Shown here one piece after another: positions 39,897 to 49,278 of a DNA stretch of 64,000 nt; position 1 is the first letter of the stretch; every line of letters starts with the position of its first letter. Source of the DNA: Flavobacterium restrictum (GTDB taxonomy: Bacteria > Bacteroidota > Bacteroidia > Flavobacteriales > Flavobacteriaceae); NCBI RefSeq assembly GCF_007097245.1, contig NZ_VJZT01000008.1, forward strand, positions 101,599-165,598, read 5' to 3'. The notes under the pieces were generated by a model that made no database searches, was not told the DNA's origin, and was given only the letters and a program-made list of their open reading frames with translations. Position numbers and translations under genes: made by a program.

Positions 39897-42800
39897 TTAT
39901 TCCCCCCCCAATAACTCCATCAATTCCAAAGCTCTCCTAGTAGTTTTTACATTATCAAAAGTCAACAAAAGGCGTAATCCTGCCGGCGTTTGTTTTTCTT
40001 TCATGACACAAATACTACTATTTTTTTGGACAAAATCAATCATTTGCTTAAACCGTTTGGACGTATAATAATCCGATTGTTGATTGGCCACAAAATACCC
40101 AATCATCTTGCCTTTTTTCATCACCAGTTTCTCGATTCCCACTCGGGTAGCAATCCATTTGATGCGAATACTGTTCATCAACGCATTGGCTCTAGGCGGC
40201 ATAGGACCAAAACGGTCAATCAATTTATTCTGGAAAACAACCAATTCTTCCTCGTTTTTTACCGTTCCTAATTCGTTGTACAAACTCAACCGTTCCGAAA
40301 CATTATTGATGTATTCGTCCGAAAACAAGAGCTCAAAATCAGTGTCAATTTGTAAATCTTTAACGTATTCCTTTTCGACTCCACTATCTTCTGTTTCATA
40401 CAAATCCTTGAATTCGTTTTCTTTCAATTCCTCGATGGCTTCGTTCATAATTTTTTGATAAGTATCAAAACCAATTTCGTTGATAAAACCAGATTGTTCG
40501 CCTCCCAATAAATCGCCCGCTCCCCGAATTTCGAGATCTTTCATGGCAATATTAAAACCGCTTCCCAATTCACTGAATTGTTCCAAGGCCTGAATGCGTT
40601 TTCGAGCATCATCGGTCATGGCAGAATACGGCGGACAAATAAAATAACAAAACGCTTTCTTGTTGCTACGTCCCACACGTCCCCGCATTTGATGCAAATC
40701 CGAAAGTCCAAAGTTATTGGCATTATTGATAAAAATCGTGTTGGCATTGGGTACGTCCAAGCCACTTTCGATGATGGTTGTTGCCACTAGAACATCAAAT
40801 TCGCCATTCATAAAAGCCAACATCAATTCCTCGAGTTTCTTGCCTTCCATTTGGCCGTGACCTATTCCAACTCTGGCATTGGGCACCAATCGCTGAATCA
40901 TTCCAGCAATTTCCTTAATGTTTTCGATGCGGTTATTGATAAAAAAAACCTGTCCGTTGCGCTGAATTTCATACGAAATCGCATCCCGAATTGTTTCTTC
41001 GCTAAAACCTACCACATTCGTTTCGATAGGATATCTATTAGGTGGAGGCGTCGTTATTACGGATAAATCACGTGCTGCCATCAACGAAAATTGCAGCGTT
41101 CTCGGGATGGGTGTTGCCGTTAAGGTCAGCGTATCAATATTGGCAGCGATGGTTTTGAGTTTGTCTTTTACGTTGACACCAAATTTTTGTTCCTCATCTA
41201 CAATCAATAAACCAAGGTCTTTAAAAACTACATTTTTGTTGACCAATTGGTGGGTTCCAATCACAATATCGAGTTTTCCTTCGGCGAGTTGTTTGAGGGT
41301 TTCTGCTTTTTGTTTGGCGGTTCGAAATCGGTTTAAGTAGCCTATAGAAACCGGCATATCCTTCAATCTTTCGGTAAAAGTGCGGTAATGCTGGTATGCA
41401 AGAATTGTCGTTGGGACCAGAATTGCCACTTGTTTCGAGTTGTCTACCGCCTTGAAAGCCGCTCTGATGGCAACTTCGGTTTTACCAAAACCCACATCAC
41501 CACAAACCAGCCTATCCATTGGGCGGTCGCTCTCCATATCGGCTTTTACCTCGGCGGTTGATTTAGTTTGGTCGGGCGTGTCTTCGTAAATAAAGGAACT
41601 TTCCAATTCGTTCTGTAAATAACTATCGGGTGCAAACTGGAATCCTTTTTCCAATCTGCGTTTGGCGTATAATTGGATCAAATTGAAGGCAATATGTTTG
41701 ACTCTCGCCTTGGTTTTTTGTTTTAAAACTTTCCAAGCATTCGAACCCAACTTGTAAATTTTGGGAGGCGTTCCGTCCTTTCCGTTGTATTTTGAGATTT
41801 TATGTAGCGAGTGAATACTCACATAAACAATGTCATTATCAGCATACACGAGCTTGATGGCTTCTTGAGTTTTGCTTTCGACTTGTATTTTTTGTAAGCC
41901 TCCAAATTTCCCAATTCCGTGGTCAATATGCGTTACATAATCGCCAACCGAAAGTGTTGTCAGCTCTTTTAAAGTAATATTTTGCTTTTTCGAATAGCCA
42001 TTTTTGATGCTAAATTTATGATACCGTTCAAAAATTTGATGGTCTGTGTAGCACGTAATCTGGTTTTCTTCGTCAATAAACCCTTGGTATATTGGCAAGA
42101 CAACGGTGTGGTATTGCTTGCGAATATTCTCGGAATTGGCTTCGTCTAATGTTTCGAAAATGTCATGAAACCGTTTGGCTTGGGCATCATTCGAACAAAA
42201 TAAATAATTTTTATAGTCGTTAAAATGGTTTTCGTTCAAATTATTCAATAACAAATCGAATTGTTTGTTGAACGACGGTTGCGGCTGAATGTGAAATTCA
42301 AATTTTTTGGTCGTTCTAAAAATAGCTTTTGAACTCCATTCCACTACCGAAAAATGGACTGCTCGCTGGATAAAAGCCGTTTGATTCAAGAATAATTCTT
42401 CCGGTTTGGCGTGTTTGATTTCTTGAGATAATTTCTCAAAAGCTTCGCCTGCTTTGGTAAATTGTTTGTCTAATTCGGCACATAAATTCTCGGTATTTTG
42501 GATAAAAAGCACCGTTTTTTCCGAAATATAATCCAAGAAACTTTCTCTACTCTGTTGAAAAACCTTGTTTTCGACATTTGGAATTATCGTGATTTTTTTT
42601 TGGATTTCTAATGACAATTGCGTTCCCACATCAAAGCTTCGAATACTATCGACTTCGTTACCAAAAAACTCAATGCGGTACGGATTATCATTCGAAAACG
42701 AAAACACATCGACAATCCCACCACGTACCGAAAATTCGCCCGGTTCGGTAATAAAATCTACTCTTTTGAACTCGTATTCGAACAACACTTCATTGATAAA

Positions 42801-43265
42801 ATCGATAGAAATCTTATCGCCAACGCTCACTTTCAAGGTGTTTTTATCTAATTCTTTCCGAGTGACCACTTTTTCAAAAAGGGCTTCGGGATAAGTGACA
42901 ATAATAGCTGGTTTTTTGCGGGAATTAATGCGGTTTAGGACTTCGGCACGGAGCAAAACATTGGCATTATCGGTATCTTCAATTTGGTACGGACGGCGGT
43001 AGGAGCCGGGATAAAACAGGACATCTTTGTCGCCCACGAGTGCTTCAAAATCATTGAGATAATAAGCGGCTTCTTCTTTGTTGTTCAAAATGACTAGAAA
43101 AGGCAGTTCGGTTTTCTTGAAAATGGCTTGTGTGACAAACGAAAACGCCGATCCCAAGAGCCCTTCGAGTTGCATTTTGGGAGCGGTATTATCCAGCAAA
43201 AAAGCCGAAATCTGTTTGACTTTCGGCGAATTAGTGTAAGTATTGTATAGAACGGTTTTACTCAA
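39897..43265 (-). CDS. mfd: Transcription-repair coupling factor Mfd
   Basis: 1122 residues, a normal length. Mfd removes RNA polymerase stalled at DNA lesions and recruits UvrA. Order: UvrB-like N-terminal domains (the conserved block GGIVDVFSFSNDNPYRIEFFG near 180), the CarD-like RNA-polymerase interaction domain (SVGDYVTHIDHGIGKFGGLQ, near 440), the RecG-like helicase (Walker A CGDVGFGKTEVAIRAA near 590, DEEQKFGV, TATPIPRTL, RGRVGRS) and the TRCF C-terminal domain. The last codons contain a run of eight G. The 3'-terminal 228 bp exist as a second copy beyond darTG. It overlaps the upstream lipoprotein gene by 8 bp. Confidence 0.96.
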   Translation of the reverse strand: MSKTVLYNTYTNSPKVKQISAFLLDNTAPKMQLEGLLGSAFSFVTQAIFKKTELPFLVILNNKEEAAYYLNDFEALVGDKDVLFYPGSYRRPYQIEDTDNANVLLRAEVLNRINSRKKPAIIVTYPEALFEKVVTRKELDKNTLKVSVGDKISIDFINEVLFEYEFKRVDFITEPGEFSVRGGIVDVFSFSNDNPYRIEFFGNEVDSIRSFDVGTQLSLEIQKKITIIPNVENKVFQQSRESFLDYISEKTVLFIQNTENLCAELDKQFTKAGEAFEKLSQEIKHAKPEELFLNQTAFIQRAVHFSVVEWSSKAIFRTTKKFEFHIQPQPSFNKQFDLLLNNLNENHFNDYKNYLFCSNDAQAKRFHDIFETLDEANSENIRKQYHTVVLPIYQGFIDEENQITCYTDHQIFERYHKFSIKNGYSKKQNITLKELTTLSVGDYVTHIDHGIGKFGGLQKIQVESKTQEAIKLVYADNDIVYVSIHSLHKISKYNGKDGTPPKIYKLGSNAWKVLKQKTKARVKHIAFNLIQLYAKRRLEKGFQFAPDSYLQNELESSFIYEDTPDQTKSTAEVKADMESDRPMDRLVCGDVGFGKTEVAIRAAFKAVDNSKQVAILVPTTILAYQHYRTFTERLKDMPVSIGYLNRFRTAKQKAETLKQLAEGKLDIVIGTHQLVNKNVVFKDLGLLIVDEEQKFGVNVKDKLKTIAANIDTLTLTATPIPRTLQFSLMAARDLSVITTPPPNRYPIETNVVGFSEETIRDAISYEIQRNGQVFFINNRIENIKEIAGMIQRLVPNARVGIGHGQMEGKKLEELMLAFMNGEFDVLVATTIIESGLDVPNANTIFINNANNFGLSDLHQMRGRVGRSNKKAFCYFICPPYSAMTDDARKRIQALEQFSELGSGFNIAMKDLEIRGAGDLLGGEQSGFINEIGFDTYQKIMNEAIEELKENEFKDLYETEDSGVEKEYVKDLQIDTDFELLFSDEYINNVSERLSLYNELGTVKNEEELVVFQNKLIDRFGPMPPRANALMNSIRIKWIATRVGIEKLVMKKGKMIGYFVANQQSDYYTSKRFKQMIDFVQKNSSICVMKEKQTPAGLRLLLTFDNVKTTRRALELMELLGGE
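39907..40134. repeat. mfd 3'-end direct repeat, copy within mfd
   Basis: The proximal member of the 228-bp direct repeat that flanks darT-darG; its partner is 37773-38000. The two copies are 2134 bp apart from start to start. Confidence 0.93.
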
Positions 43266-43860
43266 CGTGAGGAATATTTTTCATGGTTAATCCATCTGGA
43301 ATGGCTCGTGTGGTATCCTTCATTTTCAATAAATCGGATTCGCCTTCTTCTTTTGGAATTTTACTTTTTTCAACAATTTTATCCATTTGTCTTTGCAAAG
43401 AAGCCAATTGGACATTGATTTCGGAAACCAAAACCACCACTTTTTTCTCGGGGATATTATCCAAATGAATGTATAAATCGAGCAATCGTACTTGGGTAAT
43501 CAACGCCGAAATTCTACTTTTTATAGCGGGATTGCTGTATTGTGGCGGAATGTTATCGTTGAGCGCTATTGCTTTTTTCGAAAGTGCTTTGGCTTTTTGC
43601 TGAAAAGCACCTATTGTTTTTTGGGGTTTTTGAGCAATTTCTTCCATAAAGGAACGCCATTGCACCCAAAAACCCATCGTAGATTGGGCAACATCATTAA
43701 TAGGAGTATCATAAAACACCCAGCCTTTGTTGATTGTTGTGTAAATAACTTCCTTTTTTTTAGCGTCTTTTTCGTTTTCTATTTGGCGTTTTTGGTCGTC
43801 GTTTTTACACGAATTTAGTGCCAAAACTAACAAAAAGAACCCTAGTATTGTAACCCTCAT
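43258..43860 (-). CDS. Hypothetical lipoprotein upstream of mfd
   Basis: 200 residues with a clear lipoprotein signal (ILGFFLLVLALNSC, Cys 18). The mature protein is largely helical and charged, with Lys/Gln-rich stretches at 60-100 and 140-190. I do not recognise a named family. It overlaps mfd by 8 bp, so the two genes form one transcript, with no obvious functional link. An exact TAnnTTTG element (TAACTTTG on the reverse strand, 43880-43887) lies 20 bases upstream. Confidence 0.75.
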   Translation of the reverse strand: MRVTILGFFLLVLALNSCKNDDQKRQIENEKDAKKKEVIYTTINKGWVFYDTPINDVAQSTMGFWVQWRSFMEEIAQKPQKTIGAFQQKAKALSKKAIALNDNIPPQYSNPAIKSRISALITQVRLLDLYIHLDNIPEKKVVVLVSEINVQLASLQRQMDKIVEKSKIPKEEGESDLLKMKDTTRAIPDGLTMKNIPHVE

Positions 43861-43879
43861 GTTCGAATGTATTAAAGCG

Positions 43880-43887
43880 CAAAGTTA
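43880..43887 (-). promoter_or_regulatory. -7 element of the lipoprotein-mfd operon
   Basis: TAACTTTG on the reverse strand is an exact TAnnTTTG, 20 bases before the ATG at 43860. The nearest TTG upstream is 13 bp away, closer than usual, so the -33 is uncertain. Confidence 0.45.
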
Positions 43888-44001
43888 CAAAGTAAATTTA
43901 CAATATCGAATGCTGAATTATGCCATTCCTTTTAAAAAAAATAGTTCATTTTTTTTGGCAAAACAGCTTAATTGGTGACGGATCATTCGGAATGTAACCA
44001 G

Positions 44002-44169
44002 GGCATTCGCTTTTAAAAATTTTTCACCACAAATTCCACAAATTTTCACAAATTCAAAGTCTGTTTTTGGTATGTTTGAGTTAATTATGATGTTATTGAC
44101 GGGTTCATTTTTGCGTAAATTTGTGTGATTTGTAGTTAAAGAAAATTATGCTTTTTAAAAGCGAATGCC
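44002..44169. mobile_element. MITE-like element with perfect 18-bp terminal inverted repeats
   Basis: GGCATTCGCTTTTAAAAA at 44002-44019 is repeated exactly in inverse at 44152-44169. Inside, a second imperfect inverted pair (CACCACAAATTCCACAAATT on the left; ACACAAATTTACGC-like on the right, reverse strand) extends each arm to about 50 bp. No coding frame. The outer flanks GGAATGTAACCAG (43989-44001) and GGAATGTAGCAG (44172-44183) are similar and could be a degenerate target duplication. Confidence 0.6.
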
Positions 44170-44274
44170 GTGGAATGTAGCAGTAGAATCCAGTATCCTT
44201 TTATTTTTTTGTAATCGAAAAAAGAGAAACCATTGAAGCAAAGTCAATTTTTACCACAATTATTTTTTTTATTA

Positions 44275-44307
44275 AAATATAACAATTTTTAAAATATTGT
44301 TATATTT
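44275..44307. promoter_or_regulatory. Palindromic operator-like site before threonine dehydrogenase
   Basis: Perfect 12-bp arms AAATATAACAAT (44275-44286) and ATTGTTATATTT (44296-44307) with a 9-base spacer. The right arm covers the -33 region of the promoter, as expected for a repressor site; a hairpin in DNA or RNA is an alternative. Confidence 0.5.
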
Positions 44308-44326
44308 CTACAAAACGTTATATTTG
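44297..44326 (+). promoter_or_regulatory. Promoter of the threonine dehydrogenase gene
   Basis: TTG at 44297-44299 and, after 19 bp, TATATTTG at 44319-44326, an exact TAnnTTTG, 20 bases before the ATG. Confidence 0.6.
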
Positions 44327-44346
44327 TTCCTGATAAACGAAAGGGT

Positions 44347-45285
44347 ATGAATCCAAAAATTTTAATCATTGGTGCATGCGGGCAAATAGGAACCGAGCTC
44401 ACGCGCCAACTCCGGGAACTGTATGGGGTCGAGAACGTAATCGCTTCGGATATTCGGAAATTGAATAACGATGTGGTCAATTCGGGGCCGTTTGAGGTTA
44501 TTAATGCGTTGGATTTTAATCAAATTGAGCATTTGGTCGAAATCCATAACATCACGGATATTTATTTGATGGCAGCTTTACTATCGGCAACAGCCGAAAA
44601 AAATCCTGCTTTTGCTTGGGACTTGAATATGAATTCGTTGTTTCACGTTTTGAATTTGGCGAAAGCCAAAAAAATAAAAAAGATTTTCTGGCCATCGAGT
44701 ATCGCTGTATTTGGCCCTACAACTCCCAAAGAAAATACGTCGCAGTATACCATCATGGAGCCTTCGACGGTGTACGGAATTAGCAAGCAATCCGGCGAAA
44801 GATGGTGCGAATACTACAACCACGTTTTTGGGGTAGATGTACGTAGCGTGCGGTATCCCGGTTTAATTAGTTGGTCAACACCTCCCGGCGGTGGCACTAC
44901 GGATTATGCGGTGGATATTTTTCACAAAGCACTTTTGGACAAAAAATACGACTGCTTTTTGACTGCCCAGACCAAAATGCCTATGATGTACATGGAGGAC
45001 GCCATTGCCGCAACCATTCAAATTATGCAAGCACCCGCTGCTAAAATCAAAATCCGCTCTTCGTATAATTTGGCTGCCATGAGCTTCTCGCCTGCCGAAA
45101 TTGCTAGGGAAATTCAAAAACACATTCCAGAATTTACAATTACCTACCACGCTGACTTTCGTCAAAAAATTGCCGATAGTTGGCCTGCCAGCATAAATGA
45201 CGTTCAAGCCAGAGAAGATTGGGGCTGGAAACACAAATTTGACCTAGAAAGCATGACAACCAATATGTTGGGAAATTTAAAATAA
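44347..45285 (+). CDS. L-threonine 3-dehydrogenase, short-chain (SDR/epimerase-like) type
   Basis: 312 residues. An extended SDR fold with the NAD-binding GACGQIG at the N-terminus, the catalytic Ser/Thr in PSSIAVFG and the YxxxK motif in TVYGISKQSGERWCEYY. The blocks RYPGLISWSTPPGGGTTDYAV and AKMPMMYMEDAI-type sequence (TKMPMMYMEDAI) are specific for the UDP-galactose-epimerase-like threonine dehydrogenases known from Flavobacterium. The enzyme oxidises L-threonine to 2-amino-3-ketobutyrate with NAD+. The partner Kbl (2-amino-3-ketobutyrate ligase) is not in the window. It is monocistronic, with its own promoter and a palindrome over it that suggests repression. Confidence 0.92.
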   Translation: MNPKILIIGACGQIGTELTRQLRELYGVENVIASDIRKLNNDVVNSGPFEVINALDFNQIEHLVEIHNITDIYLMAALLSATAEKNPAFAWDLNMNSLFHVLNLAKAKKIKKIFWPSSIAVFGPTTPKENTSQYTIMEPSTVYGISKQSGERWCEYYNHVFGVDVRSVRYPGLISWSTPPGGGTTDYAVDIFHKALLDKKYDCFLTAQTKMPMMYMEDAIAATIQIMQAPAAKIKIRSSYNLAAMSFSPAEIAREIQKHIPEFTITYHADFRQKIADSWPASINDVQAREDWGWKHKFDLESMTTNMLGNLK

Positions 45286-45364
45286 TCAAAAACCTCTTTT
45301 TTTTAGGGTATTTATGTCAAAAACGGTACTTTTAGATGCGCATTAATTTTAAAACCAATACACC

Positions 45365-47110
45365 ATGAAAAAAATTATTCTACTGCAATTGGCACTTCTT
45401 TTTACTTTATTTAGTTGTACCAAAAAAAATACTGCAACAGGCGACACTGCTTTTGAAAAAGCATCCGAAGAATACCTCAAAGGCTATTTAGACTGGCGTC
45501 CGCAAACGGGAGTTTATCTAGGATTACATGATTATGACGGAAAAATAACCAACTATAGTAAGGCTTCAATTGCCGCGGAAGTCCTGCGTTTAAAAAAATA
45601 CGACGCTCAATTTGCTGCGATAGATTCGAGTACTTTGAGTCCAAAAAAATACTACGATTGGAAAATGCTTCGTTCCAGCATCAAAAACGAGTTGTTCTCG
45701 ATAGCGGATTTAAAAATATACACCAAAAATCCCATGACTTATGCCGGAGCTATTGATGTAAATATTTATGTGAAACGAAATTTTGCACCTATAGAGCAAC
45801 AAATAAAATCGATTATCGCTATCGAAAAGGAAGCGCCAAAATTATACGAAGAGGCCAAAGCGAATTTGCAAGACACATTAGCAATTCCGCACACACAATT
45901 AGCCATTGCTATTGCCAGAGGTTCGGCTTCATTTTTGGGCAACGATCTTTTGGTGGCTTTGAAGGACGTCAAAAACGACTCTTTGATGAACGCTTTTACA
46001 GCAGCCAACACCAAAGCAATTGCTGCAATTAATGGGTATGCTGCTTTTTTGGAAAAAGAAAAACTGGCCAAAGCCAATAACAAATACGCCATTGGAAAAG
46101 AAAATTACCAAAAAATGTTGTTGTATGGCGAAGGAATTACGATGTCTGCCGATGCAATTTTGACCATTGGAATGCAAGAATTACAAAAAGAACAAACCGC
46201 TTTTAATGCTGCTGCAAAAATTATAAATCCCAACAAAAAACCCGTTGATGTCTATAACGAAATGCAAAAAGAACATCCCACAGCACAAAGTTTAATTCCG
46301 GGTGCCAGAAAAAATCTTGAAAATATTCGTCAGTTTTTACTCGATCATAAAATCATTACTATGCCATCCAAAGTGCGGGTAAAAGTAACCGAAACCCCCG
46401 CCTATGCTCGTTCTACTAGCACTGCCTCTATGGATACGCCGGGCCCATTTGAAACCAAAGCCACCGAGGCCTATTATTACATCACTCCCGTGGATCCTAA
46501 ATGGACACCGCAACAACAGGAGGATTGGTTGGCACAATTTAATTTTTACACCACCGATGTCGTTTCTATACACGAAGCGTATCCTGGACATTACACCCAG
46601 TTTTTGCATCTAAATGCATCGGATGCTTCAAAAATTCAAAAGATTTTTGGCAGTTACGCCTTCATCGAAGGATGGGCACATTATACCGAAAAAATGATGC
46701 TTGATGCGGGTTATGGCAATACTGGTGATCCTATAAAAGCGGCAAAATACCGTTTGGCCCAATCAGGTGATGCGTTGTTGCGTATTTGCCGTTTGTGTGT
46801 TTCGGTCAAAACGCATTGCCACGGAATGACCGTTGATCAAGCTACTCAATTTTTTATGACTAATTGGTACCAAGGCGACAAACCTTCTCGACAAGAAGCG
46901 TTGCGTGGCACGTACGATCCGGGTTATTTGTTTTATACTTTGGGTAAATTGCAAATTCTAAAACTCCGTGACGATTATAAAAAACAAGAAGGAAGCAACT
47001 ACAGCTTACAAAAATTTAATGATGCTATGCTGGATAATGGCATGCCACCCCTTCAAATAATGCGCGAGCTGTTGTTGAAAGACCCAAAATCGTGGCAAGC
47101 GATCTTATAG
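45365..47110 (+). CDS. DUF885 family lipoprotein, putative metallopeptidase
   Basis: 581 residues with a lipoprotein signal ending LFTLFSC (Cys 18). The family signature HEAYPGHYTQ begins near residue 404, and the second ligand region GSYAFIEGWAHYTEKMM follows about 30 residues later. DUF885 proteins have a gluzincin-like HExxxGH layout and are thought to be zinc peptidases, so this is likely a periplasmic or outer-membrane anchored peptidase. It is followed after 34 bp by an M3 peptidase gene in the same direction, so both may form a peptide-degrading unit. Confidence 0.88.
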   Translation: MKKIILLQLALLFTLFSCTKKNTATGDTAFEKASEEYLKGYLDWRPQTGVYLGLHDYDGKITNYSKASIAAEVLRLKKYDAQFAAIDSSTLSPKKYYDWKMLRSSIKNELFSIADLKIYTKNPMTYAGAIDVNIYVKRNFAPIEQQIKSIIAIEKEAPKLYEEAKANLQDTLAIPHTQLAIAIARGSASFLGNDLLVALKDVKNDSLMNAFTAANTKAIAAINGYAAFLEKEKLAKANNKYAIGKENYQKMLLYGEGITMSADAILTIGMQELQKEQTAFNAAAKIINPNKKPVDVYNEMQKEHPTAQSLIPGARKNLENIRQFLLDHKIITMPSKVRVKVTETPAYARSTSTASMDTPGPFETKATEAYYYITPVDPKWTPQQQEDWLAQFNFYTTDVVSIHEAYPGHYTQFLHLNASDASKIQKIFGSYAFIEGWAHYTEKMMLDAGYGNTGDPIKAAKYRLAQSGDALLRICRLCVSVKTHCHGMTVDQATQFFMTNWYQGDKPSRQEALRGTYDPGYLFYTLGKLQILKLRDDYKKQEGSNYSLQKFNDAMLDNGMPPLQIMRELLLKDPKSWQAIL

Positions 47111-47144
47111 TTTTTGAGAAAAAAATAACCCCATTACCATTCCC

Positions 47145-49178
47145 ATGAAAAAAATAATTATTAGCTCATTGCTGTTCCTAACCCAAGTTGGTTTTGCACA
47201 AAATATCCTGTTGCAACACGACAACAAAGCGATCAATTTTACCAAAGTGACTCCCGCAACGCTGCAGGAATCGGTTACTCTTGTCATAAAATCGTCCGAT
47301 GAAAAAATCAAAAAAATAACCACTGTCAAAACCCAAACAATCGCAAATACGCTAGTAGCTTTTGATGATTTGCAGTATGAAATCACCGATTTATCAATGA
47401 AATTGGGTTTGATTTCATCGACCTATTCGGATGATGCTATTCGCAATATGGCGTATTCCGAAAGCGAAAAACTATCCGTTTATTCCAGCAATTTGAGTTT
47501 GAACGAACCGTTGTATAAAGCCCTAAAAAAGTTTGAAACTTCCCAAAAAAGCAAGTTGTCTGGCGCTCAAAAAAAGTTTCTATCGGAGGCGGTTATTTCT
47601 TTTGAAAAAAACGGAATGAAACTCAACAGTGCCCAAAGAAAACCCTTGGAAGCACTCAATAAAAAACTTATTGAACTAGGCAATGCCTTTGACAAAAACA
47701 TAGCCGAAAGCAAGGATAGCTTGGTCTTTGATGCCAATGATTTAAAAGGAATTGATCCTGAAACCTTACTTTCGTGGCAACGACCTAACGGAAAATATGT
47801 TGTTGTCATTACTGGACCAAACGCCATCACCATCAGCGAAAATGCCGCAAATAGTACCACCCGAAAAAAAGTCTATTTGCACTACAAAGACAGAGCGTAT
47901 CCGCAAAATATTGCCGTGCTGGACAGTTTGTTGTATTACCGAAACGCTTTTGCAAAAACGCTAGGATTCTCCTCCTACGCAGCCTATGCTTTGGTCGACA
48001 AAATGGCCGAAAAACCCGAAACGGTTTGGTCATTTGAAAATAATTTGGTTACCAAAATTACGCCTTTGGCAACCCAAGAAGTACAAACCATCACCAATTT
48101 CAAACACGAAATAGATCCTAACGAATCACCTGAATTTAATGCTTGGGATTTTGGGTATTACAGCAAAAAAATGCTGACCAAAAACTACCAGCTCAATAGC
48201 GATGAACTCAAAGAATACTTTGAAATGAATGCTACCCTAAAAGGAATGTTTACCGTGTATGAATCTTTACTCGGAATTCAAATAAAACCAGCTAGTAACA
48301 TGCCTGTTTGGGACGCCAAAGTGCAAACGTATGAAATGTGGAGCGAAGGACACAAAATAGGTAGTTTTTATTTAGACCTTTTTCCTAGAGCCAATAAATA
48401 CACCCATTTTGCCTGCTTTCCTATTAGCCAATACCTAAAAAGAGAGGCCAACGAATCCTTGCCACAAGCCGCCCTAATTTGCAATTTCCCAGAAGGAACT
48501 ACGAATACACCGTCCTTGTTAGAACATCAAAACGTGGTAACCTTGTTTCATGAATTTGGTCATTTAGTGCATTAGTTGTTGTGCCATCCTGCTATTGCTT
48601 CTCAAAATTCTTTTGCCGTTAAAGGCGATTTTACCGAGGCACCGTCCCAGTTTCTTGAAAATTGGTGTTGGGAATATGATGCTTTAAAACTATTTGCCAA
48701 GAATTATAAAACGGGCGAAACGCTTCCTGTGGCTTTATTTGATAAAATGAAAAAAACCCAATTGGTCAACATTGGATCGAGTTATGTGAGACAAATGAGC
48801 TTGGGACTTATTGATTTCACCTACGAAGACCATTATCCCGAAACGCAAAAAAAAGGGGTGCTTGCCGTTTCTAAAGAACTTTCGGAATTAAGCCAAATTC
48901 CATTTGATGACAACAATCATTTTATATGCAGTTTTGGACATTTAAACAGTTACGGCGCTAATTATTATGGCTATTTATGGTCCAAAGTCTATGCACAAGA
49001 TATGTTTTCGATATTCAAAAAAACGGGTGTAATGGATAAAGCAACTGGTATTAAATACCGAAAAGAAATCCTAGAAAAAGGAGCAACACTTCCTGAAATC
49101 GATATGGTCAAAAACTTTTTGGGAAGACAACCCAATTCCGATGCTTTTTTGTCATCGTTAGGAATCAAAAACGAGTAG
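47145..49178 (+). pseudogene. M3-family metallopeptidase (thimet/oligopeptidase-like) split by an amber codon
   Basis: One continuous frame of 677 sense codons is broken only at codon 477 (TAG at 48573-48575). The upstream part has a signal peptide (KIIISSLLFLTQVGFAQ) and ends with the active site FHEFGHLVH, His at 469. The downstream part resumes directly with LLCHPAIASQ and then GDFTEAPSQFLENWCWE, which holds the third zinc ligand, and YGANYYGYLWSKVYAQDMFS near the end. Thimet-type relatives have Gln at the stop position (HVMHQLC), so a CAG to TAG change explains it. The truncated product would lack the third zinc ligand and should be inactive unless the stop is read through. Confidence 0.9.
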
Positions 49179-49213
49179 TAATAGCATTAACAGAACAATA
49201 GTACCATTATCAA

Positions 49214-49278
49214 TTCGAGCGCAGTCGAGAACCATTAAAGCCTCTCAACTTTTGCCCGTCTTGAGCGAAGTCGAAAGG
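49214..49278. repeat. Short GAGCGNAGTCGA intergenic repeats
   Basis: TTCGAGCGCAGTCGAGAA (49214-49231) and TTGAGCGAAGTCGAAAGG (49261-49278) are near copies. The second also forms the right arm of an imperfect hairpin with AGCCTCTCAACTT upstream. They resemble repetitive intergenic DNA rather than genes. Confidence 0.5.

Larger units (their letters stand above)
43861..44346. other. 486-bp gap between the mfd operon and threonine dehydrogenase
   Basis: It contains, in order: the -7 element of the mfd operon (43880-43887), a non-coding element with perfect 18-bp terminal inverted repeats (44002-44169), and the threonine dehydrogenase promoter with an overlapping palindrome (44275-44326). No coding frame or RNA gene was seen. 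Confidence 0.7.

Noticed and set aside
40084..43818. Several forward frames of 60-124 codons opposite mfd and the lipoprotein gene
   Set aside because: They are antisense shadows of recognised genes, with no family resemblance, signal or promoter.
43861..44346. Hidden RNA gene or tRNA in the 486-bp gap
   Set aside because: The fold-back structure is explained by the 18-bp inverted ends of the MITE-like element; no tRNA-like cloverleaf or CCA end was seen.
48573..48575. UAG recoded as an amino acid (for example pyrrolysine)
   Set aside because: pckA ends with TAG as an ordinary stop in the same window, and no recoding machinery is visible. A Gln-to-stop mutation is simpler.
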